In this document: positions 34,617 to 43,581 of the stretch, one piece after another | Layout: each line of letters starts with the position of its first letter | Numbering within the stretch: the first letter of the stretch is position 1 | Origin: Vicinamibacteraceae bacterium | GTDB lineage: Bacteria > Planctomycetota > Phycisphaerae > Phycisphaerales > UBA5793 | Assembly (NCBI GenBank): GCA_011525805.1 | Contig: WYBR01000043.1 | Span: 1-50,508, forward strand | Direction of reading: 5' to 3' | Length of the DNA stretch: 50,508 nucleotides | Position numbers and translations under genes: made by a program | The notes under the pieces: model-generated | Databases searched by the model: none | What the model was told of the DNA's origin: nothing | The model's input: the letters and a program-made list of their open reading frames with translations, nothing else

Positions 34617-34648
34617 TCACTCACTCACTCACTCACTCACTCACTCAC
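34617..34648. repeat. (TCAC)8 microsatellite in the groEL leader
   Basis: Eight perfect copies of TCAC at 34617-34648 end 54 bp before the groEL start codon. Tetranucleotide tracts of this length are rare in bacteria and prone to slippage. Here it lies outside coding sequence, so slippage would change promoter or leader spacing. Confidence 0.95.
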
Positions 34649-34702
34649 ATCCACGCCACCACACGCTCGACACGAGTTAACATCAACAGGAAGGAAAGCA
34701 AC

Positions 34703-36343
<1,641 letters not shown>

Positions 36344-36364
36344 TCCGAAGCGGCTTGAATCACC

Positions 36365-36396
36365 CACCCCCGCCGGTCGAAAGACCGGCGGGGGTG
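36365..36396 (+). terminator. groEL terminator-like hairpin
   Basis: A perfect 14-bp stem (CACCCCCGCCGGTC / GACCGGCGGGGGTG) with GAAA tetraloop (36379-36382), 22 bp past the groEL stop. Only a weak T stretch follows, so it may be a termination or RNA-stabilising hairpin. Confidence 0.8.
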
Positions 36397-36429
36397 ATTA
36401 CGCGACGCGTCAGGAAAGGAAGTAATACA

Positions 36430-36846
36430 ATGGACTCTCAGATGATTCTTCTGGGCCGAATCCTTGGCGAAGTTTATCGATTGCAGGAGCGGTCTGACAA
36501 GGACGACGCCCAGGTCTTTGGCCTCCGGAACGGAATGGAGTACGCAATCGAGCAGGAGCTCTTGGAGATTGGCTTCGTTTCGAAGTCTGACACGCAAGCG
36601 ATCGAAGACGCCTTGGATGAGTTGGACAAGAGACATCGCCAAGGGAGTGGTGCTGCCGATTACTACTCCTTCGAGAGCGGACTTACGAGCCGGGGCATTG
36701 GCCGTAGCGCCATTTTGGTGGTCTTTGAATACCTTTTGCGGGACTCTCGATTCGCTGATGTGATCCACGCTCTGGCTGAAGGCCATGCTGCGATCGAGAT
36801 CAAGGGGCGCGTGAATCGGGTTGAGCGAGAATTGGAAGCCGACTGA
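36430..36846 (+). CDS. Hypothetical protein in low-GC patch
   Basis: 138 residues from ATG 36430 (GGAAAGGAAG upstream). Composition is clearly lower in GC than groEL. The protein is mostly helical: MILLGRILGEVYRLQERSD, AIEQELLEIGFVSKSD, AIEDALDELDKRH, SAILVVFEYLLRDSR, VIHALAEGHAAIEIKG. No signal peptide or known motif. It may be a partner of the SIR2-like gene downstream, but that is only inferred from position in the same patch. Confidence 0.65.
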   Translation: MDSQMILLGRILGEVYRLQERSDKDDAQVFGLRNGMEYAIEQELLEIGFVSKSDTQAIEDALDELDKRHRQGSGAADYYSFESGLTSRGIGRSAILVVFEYLLRDSRFADVIHALAEGHAAIEIKGRVNRVERELEAD

Positions 36847-36860
36847 AGCGAGCGACCGCG

Positions 36861-37067
36861 GTGAACTGCGAAGTCATCATCTACTGGAGCGAGGAGGATG
36901 GGCGTCTTATCGCCCAAGTGCCGGAATTGCCCGGCTCCATGGCGGACGGTCCGACCTACGCCGAGGCGTTGAGCGCTGCGGACGTGGTGGCCGGCTAATG
37001 GATCGAAACCGCTCGGGCGATGGGTCGCTCCATCCCCGAGCCGCTCGGCAAGCAGAGGTACGCGTAA
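36861..37067 (+). pseudogene. hicB-like antitoxin gene broken by a stop codon
   Basis: From GTG 36861 the translation NCEVIIYWSEEDGRLIAQVPELPG and then YAEALSAADVV follows the HicB partial RNase H fold. An in-frame TAA at 36996-36998 interrupts it, and the same frame continues with WIETARAMGRSIPEPLGKQRYA up to TAA 37065, the normal HicB ending. A single base change of a Glu/Gln-like codon would explain it. No hicA toxin is adjacent. Readthrough is possible but less likely. Confidence 0.8.
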
Positions 37068-37147
37068 TGGCGACGATCGCCGAGATCGACGAAATGAAGG
37101 ACAAAGTCCCCGCCGGCGGAGGTGTTGTGCGGGACGTCAGACAATGA
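37067..37147 (+). pseudogene. Duplicated groEL 3' end (mini-ORF)
   Basis: A 26-codon frame (MATIAEIDEMKDKVPAGGG...) matches the GroEL tail ([19 protein letters not shown]). At DNA level 37075-37118 equals 36268-36311 at 39 of 44 positions. The frame overlaps the hicB end (TAATG) and the start of the SIR2-like gene (ATGA). It is best read as a leftover groEL end marking an insertion or duplication, although it may be translated as a leader for the next gene. Confidence 0.75.
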
Positions 37148-38046
37148 TCACCACGCGGACGTTGTTCATTCTCGGCGCCGGTGCAAGCAAGCCCTACGGT
37201 TTTCCGATTGCGCGAACACTCTACGATCAAATCGCCGAAGGCGAGTTTGACCTGGCACCAGACGATTTTGACGGAACAACTCTCACGAAACTGCGAACTA
37301 CGACGAAGCAAGAGTTTTGCTCGGCGCTGCGCGATTGTGGAATGACGTCGGTCGACCGCTTCCTGGAGTACCGCCGCGACTTTGAAGCTGTGGGCAAGTA
37401 TGCGATCGCGAGTGCGCTGATCAAAAAGGAACAGCCAGAGACTCTATTCCGCGCTGATCCTGTCGAAGACTGGTATAGGCGCATCTTTACCTCGATGGCG
37501 TCGCCGCTGAATGACTTTCACCGCAATCAGGTCGCGTTCGCCACGTTTAACTACGACCGCTCTCTTGAGCACTTTTTGACAATCGCCTTGGCCAACCTGC
37601 ACCGTGGGGACGCTACTGCCGCGATGGAGGTGGCACGGAAGCTCCGAATCGTTCATCTCTACGGCACGCTCGGTGACTACTTTGAGCAGACGCCTCTCTT
37701 TCGCGTATATAATCCACTTCCTCATCCCGCATTTATCGATCGTGCTGCCAAGAGCATACGGATATCCACTCACGAGACAGTGGAGAATGGGCGCTTCTCT
37801 GCCCTAGACGAGCTCTTCGAGTGGGCGCAGAGAGTCGTCATTCTCGGGGTGGGCTTCACCGACCACGAGAACATTCGACGACTGGGGTTGCAAAGGCTGG
37901 CGCCGGCAAAGCCGCTGCTCGCTACACGCCTAGGATTGACTGACTTGGAGTGTTCAACCGCTGTTGCAATCGCCGAACGGCGGATTGGGTGGGCCGATAA
38001 GGACGATGACTGTTTGATGTTGCTCCGAACGCGGATCGAGTTGTGA
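37144..38046 (+). CDS. SIR2-like domain protein (NADase candidate)
   Basis: 300 residues; start ATG 37144 overlaps the preceding mini-ORF. LFILGAGASKPYGFPI is the Rossmann GAGAS motif of the SIR2_2 group; FATFNYDRSLEHFL carries the Asn/Asp pair and IVHLYGTLGD the candidate catalytic His; VVILGVGFTDHENIRRL is the late Rossmann strand. Members of this group cleave NAD+ during phage defence, often with a second subunit (Ago, HerA, ThsB-type or others); none of these is next to it. GC is much lower than that of groEL or pdxA, consistent with horizontal gain. Confidence 0.8.
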   Translation: MITTRTLFILGAGASKPYGFPIARTLYDQIAEGEFDLAPDDFDGTTLTKLRTTTKQEFCSALRDCGMTSVDRFLEYRRDFEAVGKYAIASALIKKEQPETLFRADPVEDWYRRIFTSMASPLNDFHRNQVAFATFNYDRSLEHFLTIALANLHRGDATAAMEVARKLRIVHLYGTLGDYFEQTPLFRVYNPLPHPAFIDRAAKSIRISTHETVENGRFSALDELFEWAQRVVILGVGFTDHENIRRLGLQRLAPAKPLLATRLGLTDLECSTAVAIAERRIGWADKDDDCLMLLRTRIEL

Positions 38047-38088
38047 ATCAATCGGGCTCGAGGAAAGCGGTCGCAGAGAGCCTTAGCG

Positions 38089-38307
38089 ATGCGAATCAGT
38101 TACGACAGCGAAGTGGACGCCTTGTACATCCGGCTGATCGAGGGCGAGCAGCAGTGCCGGGTGGTGCGCCTGTCGGACGAGGTGGCGCTGAATCTCGGTC
38201 CCAACGAGTCGCTGGTAGGCATTGAGATTCTGGACGCCCGGAACATCCTCGGCCAGGGCCAACTGCCGCAGATCATCGTGGACAACCTGCCGGTGCGGGC
38301 GGCGTGA
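38089..38307 (+). CDS. DUF2283 protein
   Basis: 72 residues: RISYDSEVDALYIRLIEGE, VVRLSDEVALNLGPNESLVGIEILDARNIL. This is the whole DUF2283 pattern, a small beta domain often paired with DUF4258 genes and suspected to be an antitoxin. No DUF4258 gene is seen here. It lies 42 bp after the SIR2-like gene, and its GC is nearer the genome average than that of SIR2, so it may be the right border of the patch. Confidence 0.85.
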   Translation: MRISYDSEVDALYIRLIEGEQQCRVVRLSDEVALNLGPNESLVGIEILDARNILGQGQLPQIIVDNLPVRAA

Positions 38308-38429
38308 GACGTGGCGTATGCTGCGGTCTGCAAGGGTCGTGGAGCCGATCAGTTCATCTGTGGGAGCGCTCAACGTGTGCGCAGGTGGCGGGCCGGCACA
38401 GAGCCTTGGCCCGACCTACCCGACTGGAT

Positions 38430-39521
38430 TCAGAAGTCCTCCGCCGAAATCGGATCCACATCCAGATTCCCGCGAGTCTGGAGGATCAACTCGATCGTGT
38501 AGCCGCTGTATCCTTCGGCAGTTTTCGTAAAGTCGAAGCGATCATCGCACCGGGAGTAGGCAGCGGCTTCGCCGAAGTCGAGAAGCGGGCCAAACCACGA
38601 CTCGCCTGCAGCGTATTTGATCTGATACGAACCGACGGGGACTTCGGTCTCAAACGGCTCACCACCGCGGATGAAAGCGGTGAGAATCTCCCGTTTGCTG
38701 GTCCAGTCCACCACTTTGATGTAGTAGTGTTTTCCCGATGTGGTCTTGATTTCCAATGGGGCGACCCCGGTGCCGAAGAAGTTGCGGGTCATCACTCCGG
38801 TCAGCGGGAGGGGATCGACCGCGTTCTGCATCACCTTCAGGACGGCAGCATCGATTGAACTGGTTTCAAGCACCAATCCGGTTCGACTCAGGCGGGCCGC
38901 CAGGATTTTGCGCAGGCGCTGCTCGCGCGTCTCTACGGGCGGTAGCGGGCTGCGGGTACTTGAGCGGGCAGGAGCGGATGAGCCGCTGATTGCCGGTGGC
39001 TGCGTGGGACTGCGCGATGCGGGGGTATTGCGAGACACGTTTGCTGGCGGCGTCGAACGAGACGCCTGTGAGCCCGCACGATTATTCCATGCTCCATTAA
39101 TGATGCCGCTGATGATGCACATACCGAGGAGGGCGCATGCAACGATGACGGTGGCCCACTGCCCGCGCGACCACTGGTAGTCCACGGTAGCGGGCGGCTG
39201 CGAGGGCGGCGCCTGGGATCGCTGCGAGCGCCACGCCGATGCCTTGGCCGCTGACGCGCGCGGCGAATCGAAATCGGCGCAGTCGGACTGCAGCCAGTTG
39301 GGGGCGCGCAGCAGACCAAGGTTCGCGCGAAGTTGTCCGATCGTCTTCGCGACGTTCCAGGTGCGGTCGTAAACGTACTTCCGCGTTGGATTCAGCAGGA
39401 TGTCGCGCGCAGCGCGAGCAGTGCCGGGATCCTCGCCTTGGATCGAAGCGATCGCCCGTTCGATCGCTCGGGGGTCGTCAACGCAGCGGTAGAGGCGAAT
39501 TCGCTTGTAGAGGTCTTTCAT
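38430..39521 (-). CDS. Membrane protein with degenerate J-like domain
   Basis: 363 residues; its ATG overlaps the stop of the upstream TerB-J gene (ATGA). The N-terminal 70 residues (YKRIRLYRCVDDPRAIERAI; AARDILLNPTRKYVYDRTW) look like a J domain without HPD, ending in the usual YDR helix. A Pro/Ser-rich linker encloses one membrane helix (WATVIVACALLGMCIISGII, about 122-141). The exterior C-terminal domain (KHYYIKVVDWTSKREILTAF, VPVGSYQIKYAAGESWFG, LILQTRGNLDVDPISAEDF) recalls a domain found in other bacterial J-like membrane proteins. Probable partner of the upstream co-chaperone. Confidence 0.7.
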   Translation of the reverse strand: MKDLYKRIRLYRCVDDPRAIERAIASIQGEDPGTARAARDILLNPTRKYVYDRTWNVAKTIGQLRANLGLLRAPNWLQSDCADFDSPRASAAKASAWRSQRSQAPPSQPPATVDYQWSRGQWATVIVACALLGMCIISGIINGAWNNRAGSQASRSTPPANVSRNTPASRSPTQPPAISGSSAPARSSTRSPLPPVETREQRLRKILAARLSRTGLVLETSSIDAAVLKVMQNAVDPLPLTGVMTRNFFGTGVAPLEIKTTSGKHYYIKVVDWTSKREILTAFIRGGEPFETEVPVGSYQIKYAAGESWFGPLLDFGEAAAYSRCDDRFDFTKTAEGYSGYTIELILQTRGNLDVDPISAEDF

Positions 39522-40255
39522 GCGGGGACGAGCCTCTCGTACGCCGCACGAATGCGCTGGAAGGTGAGCTCCGCAGCCTTGATGGCCTCCGGTCCAAGCG
39601 ACGTGAACTTGTCGGGGTGGTGGACCATGGCCATGCGGCGGTACGCCGCCTTGATCTGGTCGAGTGTCGCGCCTTCATCGAGTCCGAGCACGGCCAGGTC
39701 ACGCAGCCGACGCAGATCGTGCGCCGCGCTGGATGCGGACGATGATGCGTCGCGGGGCCGCTGCTGATTCGAGGTGTCCTGCTGCTGCGATCGGCTTCGG
39801 CCTTCTCGAACCTGCCACCACTCGATGCTGCTCTGATCGCCGGGAGTCGGAAACGGGTCGCCCGTCATCTCGCGGAAGAGCGTGTCAAGGTCCTGCGGTG
39901 AGTAGCCAAGAAGGTCGGCCAGAAACCTGACAATGTGAATCTCGCTCGTCGTGAAATATCCATCCTGCAACGCGATGCCAAGCGCCATCTGCAAGACAAG
40001 GCGGCGCTGCTTGCCGTCGAGCAAGAGGAGTATTTCAGAGGCGTCCTGAAGATCATCAGTTCTCGGCGATAGCGAGAGATTAATCACATCGTTCAATGCC
40101 GCCTCGTTGTCACTCCCCGCCGCGATCGTGCGAAGCGCGATCAGTTCCTCATCGGCGATACGCCCATCCGAGGCAGCGATCCACGCCATCATGAGCAGCA
40201 TTGCCGCCGTCGTGGGGCGCTCGGTTCGCTGGATGATCTGAGCGAATGTCGCCAT
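39518..40255 (-). CDS. TerB-J domain co-chaperone (DjlA-like)
   Basis: 245 residues. Residues about 5-135 are a TerB-like helical domain (LLMMAWIAASDGRIADEELIAL; ALGIALQDGYFTTSEIHIVRFLADLLGY). A Gln/Ser-rich linker leads to a C-terminal J domain (187-245) with DLAVLGLDEGATLDQIKAAYRRM and the key HPD (MVHHPDKF). It would stimulate a DnaK-type ATPase; TerB domains are linked to metal or envelope stress. No membrane segment, unlike DjlA, but the coupled downstream gene supplies one. Confidence 0.85.
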   Translation of the reverse strand: MATFAQIIQRTERPTTAAMLLMMAWIAASDGRIADEELIALRTIAAGSDNEAALNDVINLSLSPRTDDLQDASEILLLLDGKQRRLVLQMALGIALQDGYFTTSEIHIVRFLADLLGYSPQDLDTLFREMTGDPFPTPGDQSSIEWWQVREGRSRSQQQDTSNQQRPRDASSSASSAAHDLRRLRDLAVLGLDEGATLDQIKAAYRRMAMVHHPDKFTSLGPEAIKAAELTFQRIRAAYERLVPA

Positions 40256-40290
40256 CGGCCAAGTCTATCGGGGTGCAGCGAGCGGTGCGC

Positions 40291-40314
40291 GTCCACCAGT
40301 TGAGCTACGCCCCC
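40291..40314 (-). other. tRNA 5'-end fragment (tRNA-Ala-like)
   Basis: On the minus strand the sequence starts GGGGGCGTAGCTCAACTGG, equal to the acceptor strand and D arm of a tRNA (most like tRNA-Ala), then loses similarity. No anticodon arm or 3' half follows. It overlaps the end of the PEGA lipoprotein gene and supplies its TAG stop. It may be a relic of recombination at a tRNA gene. Confidence 0.6.
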
Positions 40315-40739
40315 GAAGTGCTCTCCGGCGGCTCCTTGCCTGCTTCGCGCTGGTCGTTGATGCCGCTGCCCGGCTCCAGGATGATCTTGAGGCTCTTTTG
40401 GTAGCCGCCGCCGCGGCCTGAGACGCCGTCGATGGCAAGCCCGACGAATCCTCCGATGAGGATATTGCCCGCGAGCGCAGCATCGAGGGTGTTGCGCATG
40501 TTGATGATCTCGGTCTTGTAGCCTGCGAGTTCGAAGGTGACGAGTTTGTCGCCCCCCTTGCGGGCGACGGGCACGACGCAGGGAGTCGTTCCCATGCGGA
40601 CGCCGTCGATCGAGACGTACGCGCCCGGCGGTTCAGTGTCGAAGGCGACGGGTTGCTCCGGATCATTGAGGATCGTCGCACAACCCGTCAACACGAGGCT
40701 GAGGCACAGAAGCAGATAGAAGGGCAGCCGGATCATCAT
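40305..40739 (-). CDS. PEGA-domain lipoprotein
   Basis: 144 residues; AGAGGAG precedes ATG 40739 (a second ATG follows directly). Lipoprotein signal with LTGC (Cys19-20). Residues about 30-80 are a PEGA domain (PVAFDTEPPGAYVSIDGVRMG; VTFELAGYKTEIINM), a surface beta domain. A Gly-rich hydrophobic segment (AALAGNILIGGFVGLAIDGVSG) follows. Membrane-anchored, envelope-exposed; function unknown. The C-terminus (PESTSGA) ends inside a tRNA fragment, so it may have been altered by recombination. Confidence 0.8.
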   Translation of the reverse strand: MMIRLPFYLLLCLSLVLTGCATILNDPEQPVAFDTEPPGAYVSIDGVRMGTTPCVVPVARKGGDKLVTFELAGYKTEIINMRNTLDAALAGNILIGGFVGLAIDGVSGRGGGYQKSLKIILEPGSGINDQREAGKEPPESTSGA

Positions 40740-40926
40740 GTTCTCCTCTTGAAGTTGGTATCGAGAGGCCCACCGAACAGAGGCATAATGACCGGTGGTT
40801 CGTCCCCTGTCAAGGGGGAAGTTCGGTTTTCTTGCAGTTTTTGTCGGGGCGGGGTGTTGCGCGAGGAGAAGTTGAACAGGTCAATCGTTGAGCGAGTGCC
40901 CAACGAAGCGCCCCGGTCTCGCGGAC

Positions 40927-41475
40927 TCACCGCCGGAAGAACGCCGCGGCGGCGAGGTAGCGATCGATACTGACCGTCCGGGTGACGAGTTGAGTTTCCC
41001 AGCCGAGAGTTGTTGAGGTGCCGGTGTATTCGGTCTCCGCGCCGTCATCGTCCCTGATGACGTCACGGTGGAAGGTCGTGTCGGTGCGCGGAGTGTCGTA
41101 GGTTTCAGTGCGCTGGACGCGGTCGGTGCCGACGTAGTTGATGCGGTAAAGGACGAGGTCGGCCCCGATGCTGCGCGCGAACTCGTCGAGCTTGCGCACA
41201 TAGTCAGGCTGCGCTAAGGCGCCCACGAGTCCGCCGTCACCCTTCTCGAAGTCGAAGACGCTGTAGCCCAGCGCCTGCGCCTCGGCCTCGGTCGCTTCCA
41301 GTTTCTCGAGAAAGAGCGGATCGGCGTAGGCCGAGCAGTCGATGAGGTCGATGGCCTGTTCTTCGGGCAGGGCGGCGTGGCGCTGCTCGGAGACCATGAG
41401 GTAGGAGCGCTGCCACTCGTTGACGGCGCAGCCGGGCAGGAGGAGCAGTGCGGCGGCGGCGAGGAGCCGTTTCAT
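40927..41475 (-). CDS. Lipoprotein, paralog 1 of a pair
   Basis: 182 residues from ATG 41475 (GGAGG upstream; the frame is open further out without a start signal). Signal with LPGC. Shared with the gene at 45335: VNEW directly after the lipid Cys, SEQRHAALP, DLIDCSAYADPLFLEKLEA, LGYSVFDF, FARSIGADLVLYRINYV, TPRTDT, and WETQLVTRTVSIDRYLAAAAFFRR at the end. The conserved core after the Cys suggests a small secreted alpha/beta domain. Function unknown; not an obvious operon with its neighbours. Confidence 0.8.
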   Translation of the reverse strand: MKRLLAAAALLLLPGCAVNEWQRSYLMVSEQRHAALPEEQAIDLIDCSAYADPLFLEKLEATEAEAQALGYSVFDFEKGDGGLVGALAQPDYVRKLDEFARSIGADLVLYRINYVGTDRVQRTETYDTPRTDTTFHRDVIRDDDGAETEYTGTSTTLGWETQLVTRTVSIDRYLAAAAFFRR

Positions 41476-41542
41476 GCAGGGCCTCCGATCGGGGGATTTG
41501 TAGTGGGCGACGGAGCGCGAGGCAAGCGAGTAGCCCGGGACT

Positions 41543-41714
41543 GCAGGGTGGGATAAGCGCGGCTTTGGAAGCGCATCCCACCTTCGTTGGGCGTACGTCG
41601 GCGGAAGGGGCATCGCGCTGAGTACGATTGCCCGCGCGAAGGATTCGGCGCTTGCGACTTCGGTTGCCGAACCCGGTGGGATGCGCTCCGGGACCATCGC
41701 TTATCCCAGCCTAC
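41543..41714. repeat. Inverted pair of 40-bp REP-like elements
   Basis: Left element 41543-41582 and right element 41675-41714 are each 40 bp and inverted to each other. Both read (G)(T/C)AGG.TGGGATAAGCG at the outer end and GCGCATCCCACC at the inner end, with a variable middle. The right one starts with GTAGG, as in REP sequences moved by RAYT transposases. The stop codon of the leucine-rich-repeat gene (TAG) lies in this GTAG. No RAYT gene is in the window. Confidence 0.85.
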
Positions 41715-42412
41715 GGGCGGCGTCGCGGTGCGTTTGCGGACCGGTAGGTATCCAGCCATTCGCCTCGGACGTTTGGAAGCGCGCGGCTGAGCGCGAGGAA
41801 CTCTTGCCTTGGAAATGCGTCGGCAATGAAGAGGCGTTGAAGACGATGCAGGTCGTGCAGCGGGCGGAGCGACTTGTCGGCGACTCGGATCTCGGCGAGG
41901 CATAGCTCGTGAAGGCGTGAGAGGGAGGCGATGGGCTGCAGCGTGTCGATTCGCAGGTTCTTTGCCCACGCGCCCTGGAGGCAGAGTGTCTCGATCGCCC
42001 TGAGGGCCGCAACAGGCTCAATCGTTCGATAGTCAGTCAGTTGGAAGAGGAGCAGGCGCTTGAGGCGCATCAGCGATTCGAGACCGGCGAGTGAGCGCAT
42101 GAAAGAGCGGCCACAGATCATGAGGCTCTCGAGATTCACAAGCGAATCAATCGGCTTCAAGTCACGCAGGCGATAGTCGTGAATGACGAGGCGATGGAGA
42201 CGACTGAGCTGTGCCACCGTTTCGGCAGCGCGCGGGTTCACGCCGGAGATCCAGAGGTATTCGAGTTCGGGTGCATCCGCAAGTCGGGGAAGGCTCCGCG
42301 CGCTGCCGCGGATTGCGACTGCCCTCTGCCGCAGCAGTTCGTCGGTGACGTGGTCGGCGACAGGAGCGGGAGGACGGGATTCTTCGAAGACAAAGTCAAG
42401 TGCGTTTGTCAT
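41711..42412 (-). CDS. Leucine-rich-repeat protein
   Basis: 233 residues from ATG 42412, which overlaps the stop of the gene upstream (ATGA). After a 45-residue leader come about six LRR units: APELEYLWISGVNP, LSRLHRLVIHDYRL, LVNLESLMICGRSF, LMRLKRLLLFQLTD, LRAIETLCLQGAW, LSRLHELCLAEIRV, LHRLQRLFIADAF. No signal peptide. Such proteins usually bind protein partners; the coupled DUF7662 gene is the likely one. Its stop lies in a REP-like element. Confidence 0.8.
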   Translation of the reverse strand: MTNALDFVFEESRPPAPVADHVTDELLRQRAVAIRGSARSLPRLADAPELEYLWISGVNPRAAETVAQLSRLHRLVIHDYRLRDLKPIDSLVNLESLMICGRSFMRSLAGLESLMRLKRLLLFQLTDYRTIEPVAALRAIETLCLQGAWAKNLRIDTLQPIASLSRLHELCLAEIRVADKSLRPLHDLHRLQRLFIADAFPRQEFLALSRALPNVRGEWLDTYRSANAPRRRP

Positions 42413-42657
42413 CGGCTGTGCCTGAAGGTGACGGTGCGTGCGGCGAGGTCGTAGCGGTCGACGCGGTAGCCTGCTTCGAGCCATGCGAGGCTCTGGACGT
42501 GGCGCGTCTCACGTTCGTTTGCCCACCATGCCTGGTATGTGTATGCGGAGTTGGGCAGGCCGCCGGGGACGAGTTGATCGATCTCGGCGAAGGACATGGT
42601 GATGCGCGGCTGTCCGCGGCAGCGGAGTTCATCGCGCAGGGCGTCGTACTTGGCCAT
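42409..42657 (-). CDS. DUF7662-like protein
   Basis: 82 residues from ATG 42657. KYDALRDELRCRGQPRITMSF, FAEIDQLVPGGLPNSAY, QAWWANERETRHVQSLAWLEAGYRV and VTFR match the small DUF7662 domain as I recall it; the WW-containing helix is its hallmark. Found in many bacteria, sometimes near restriction or defence genes; role unknown. No clear ribosome binding site. Its stop overlaps the LRR gene start. Confidence 0.7.
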   Translation of the reverse strand: MAKYDALRDELRCRGQPRITMSFAEIDQLVPGGLPNSAYTYQAWWANERETRHVQSLAWLEAGYRVDRYDLAARTVTFRHSR

Positions 42658-42975
42658 GAGGGAAGATAGGCGCAGCGCAAGACGCGAGTGAGTTGAGAGT
42701 TGAGAGGAGAGAGGAGAGCAAAGGCAGCCCTGACCCCGCCCTCTCCCGGCGGCGAAGCGCCGAGAAAGGTGAGCAGGAGAGAGTAGAGAGTTGTGAAGCC
42801 AACCCCCTCCCCTGCCCTCCCCCGGCGGCCGGGGGAGGGAGTCCGCGTGCTCACGCGTGCGGCTCGTTAATGCGACCTCATCGCGGGGCGCGATGTGCGG
42901 CCGCTTGCTCACCATTCGACGCTGCCCATGGCCCGTCGGCGCGTGCGGCTCGTTGGGGCCTCGCATACGCTTGGC

Positions 42976-43125
42976 GGGATCGACGGGCGGGACGCCCGTG
43001 CCACCGGGATCGACGGGCGGGACGCCCGTGCCACCGGGATCGACGGGCGGGACGCCCGTGCCACCGGGATCGACGGCCGGGACGGCCGTGCCACCGGATT
43101 CGACGGCCGGGACGCCTGTGGCAGG
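42976..43125. repeat. Five tandem 30-bp repeats with GGGCGGGACGCCC core
   Basis: Units at 42976, 43006, 43036, 43066 and 43096 (30 bp each). The first three are identical and contain CGGGCG-GGA-CGCCCG. Unit 4 has CGGCCG-GGA-CGGCCG, changed on both arms so that the stem still pairs. Unit 5 is degenerate (GCCTGTGG). The array ends 19 bp before the start of the SnoaL-like gene. Confidence 0.95.
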
Positions 43126-43144
43126 GTTTGGTCAGGAGAGAGAC

Positions 43145-43567
43145 ATGGGCGAACTGAGACGATCGTTTGCGGCTGAGATTGAGGCGCTGCGGGCCGCGTA
43201 CGCCGCACTCAATCGCAATGACGTGCCGGCCATGGTCGGAGCGTTTGACCCGCAGATCGAATGGATCGAAGAGTTTCCGGGAGGCGGGACGTATCGCGGG
43301 CGTGCCGCACTGGCGGAGCACGTCACGCAGGCGCGCGGGCTGTGGGCGGAGGGGGCGTGCGAGCCGCAGCGATTTATTGTCGCCGGCGACAAGATCGTCG
43401 TGTGTTCGCAGGTGCGAGTGCGATACAAGGGCCGTACGGACTGGATCGAAGGGCCTGTGACGGATGTCTGCACCTTCCGCAACGGCAGAGCGATCCAGAT
43501 GCGCTCATTCGCCGACCGGGCGCAGGCTCTCGAATGGGCCGGCGTCGACGCGTCGGAGGCAGAGTGA
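43145..43567 (+). CDS. SnoaL/NTF2-like protein
   Basis: 140 residues from ATG 43145; AGGAGAG lies 4-10 bp upstream. Pattern: IEALRAAYAALNRNDVPAMV, DPQIEWIEEFPGG, YRGRAALAEHV, KIVVCSQVRVRYKGRTDWIEG, TDVCTFRNGRAIQMRSFAD. This is the SnoaL-like fold (cone-shaped barrel with a ligand pocket). Polyketide cyclase- or isomerase-like roles exist in the family; none can be assigned. The leader contains the tandem 30-bp repeats. Confidence 0.8.
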   Translation: MGELRRSFAAEIEALRAAYAALNRNDVPAMVGAFDPQIEWIEEFPGGGTYRGRAALAEHVTQARGLWAEGACEPQRFIVAGDKIVVCSQVRVRYKGRTDWIEGPVTDVCTFRNGRAIQMRSFADRAQALEWAGVDASEAE

Positions 43568-43581
43568 CGCGCGGCGATGGC

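Noticed and set aside
36861-37067. Selenocysteine or other recoding at the hicB stop
   Set aside because: The stop is TAA, which is not a known recoding signal, and no special structure is seen after it; a nonsense mutation is simpler.
42976-43125. Coding repeat in the forward frame (DGRDARATG-type)
   Set aside because: The SnoaL-like gene has a good ribosome binding site and start at 43145; the repeat is upstream and occurs elsewhere in spacers.
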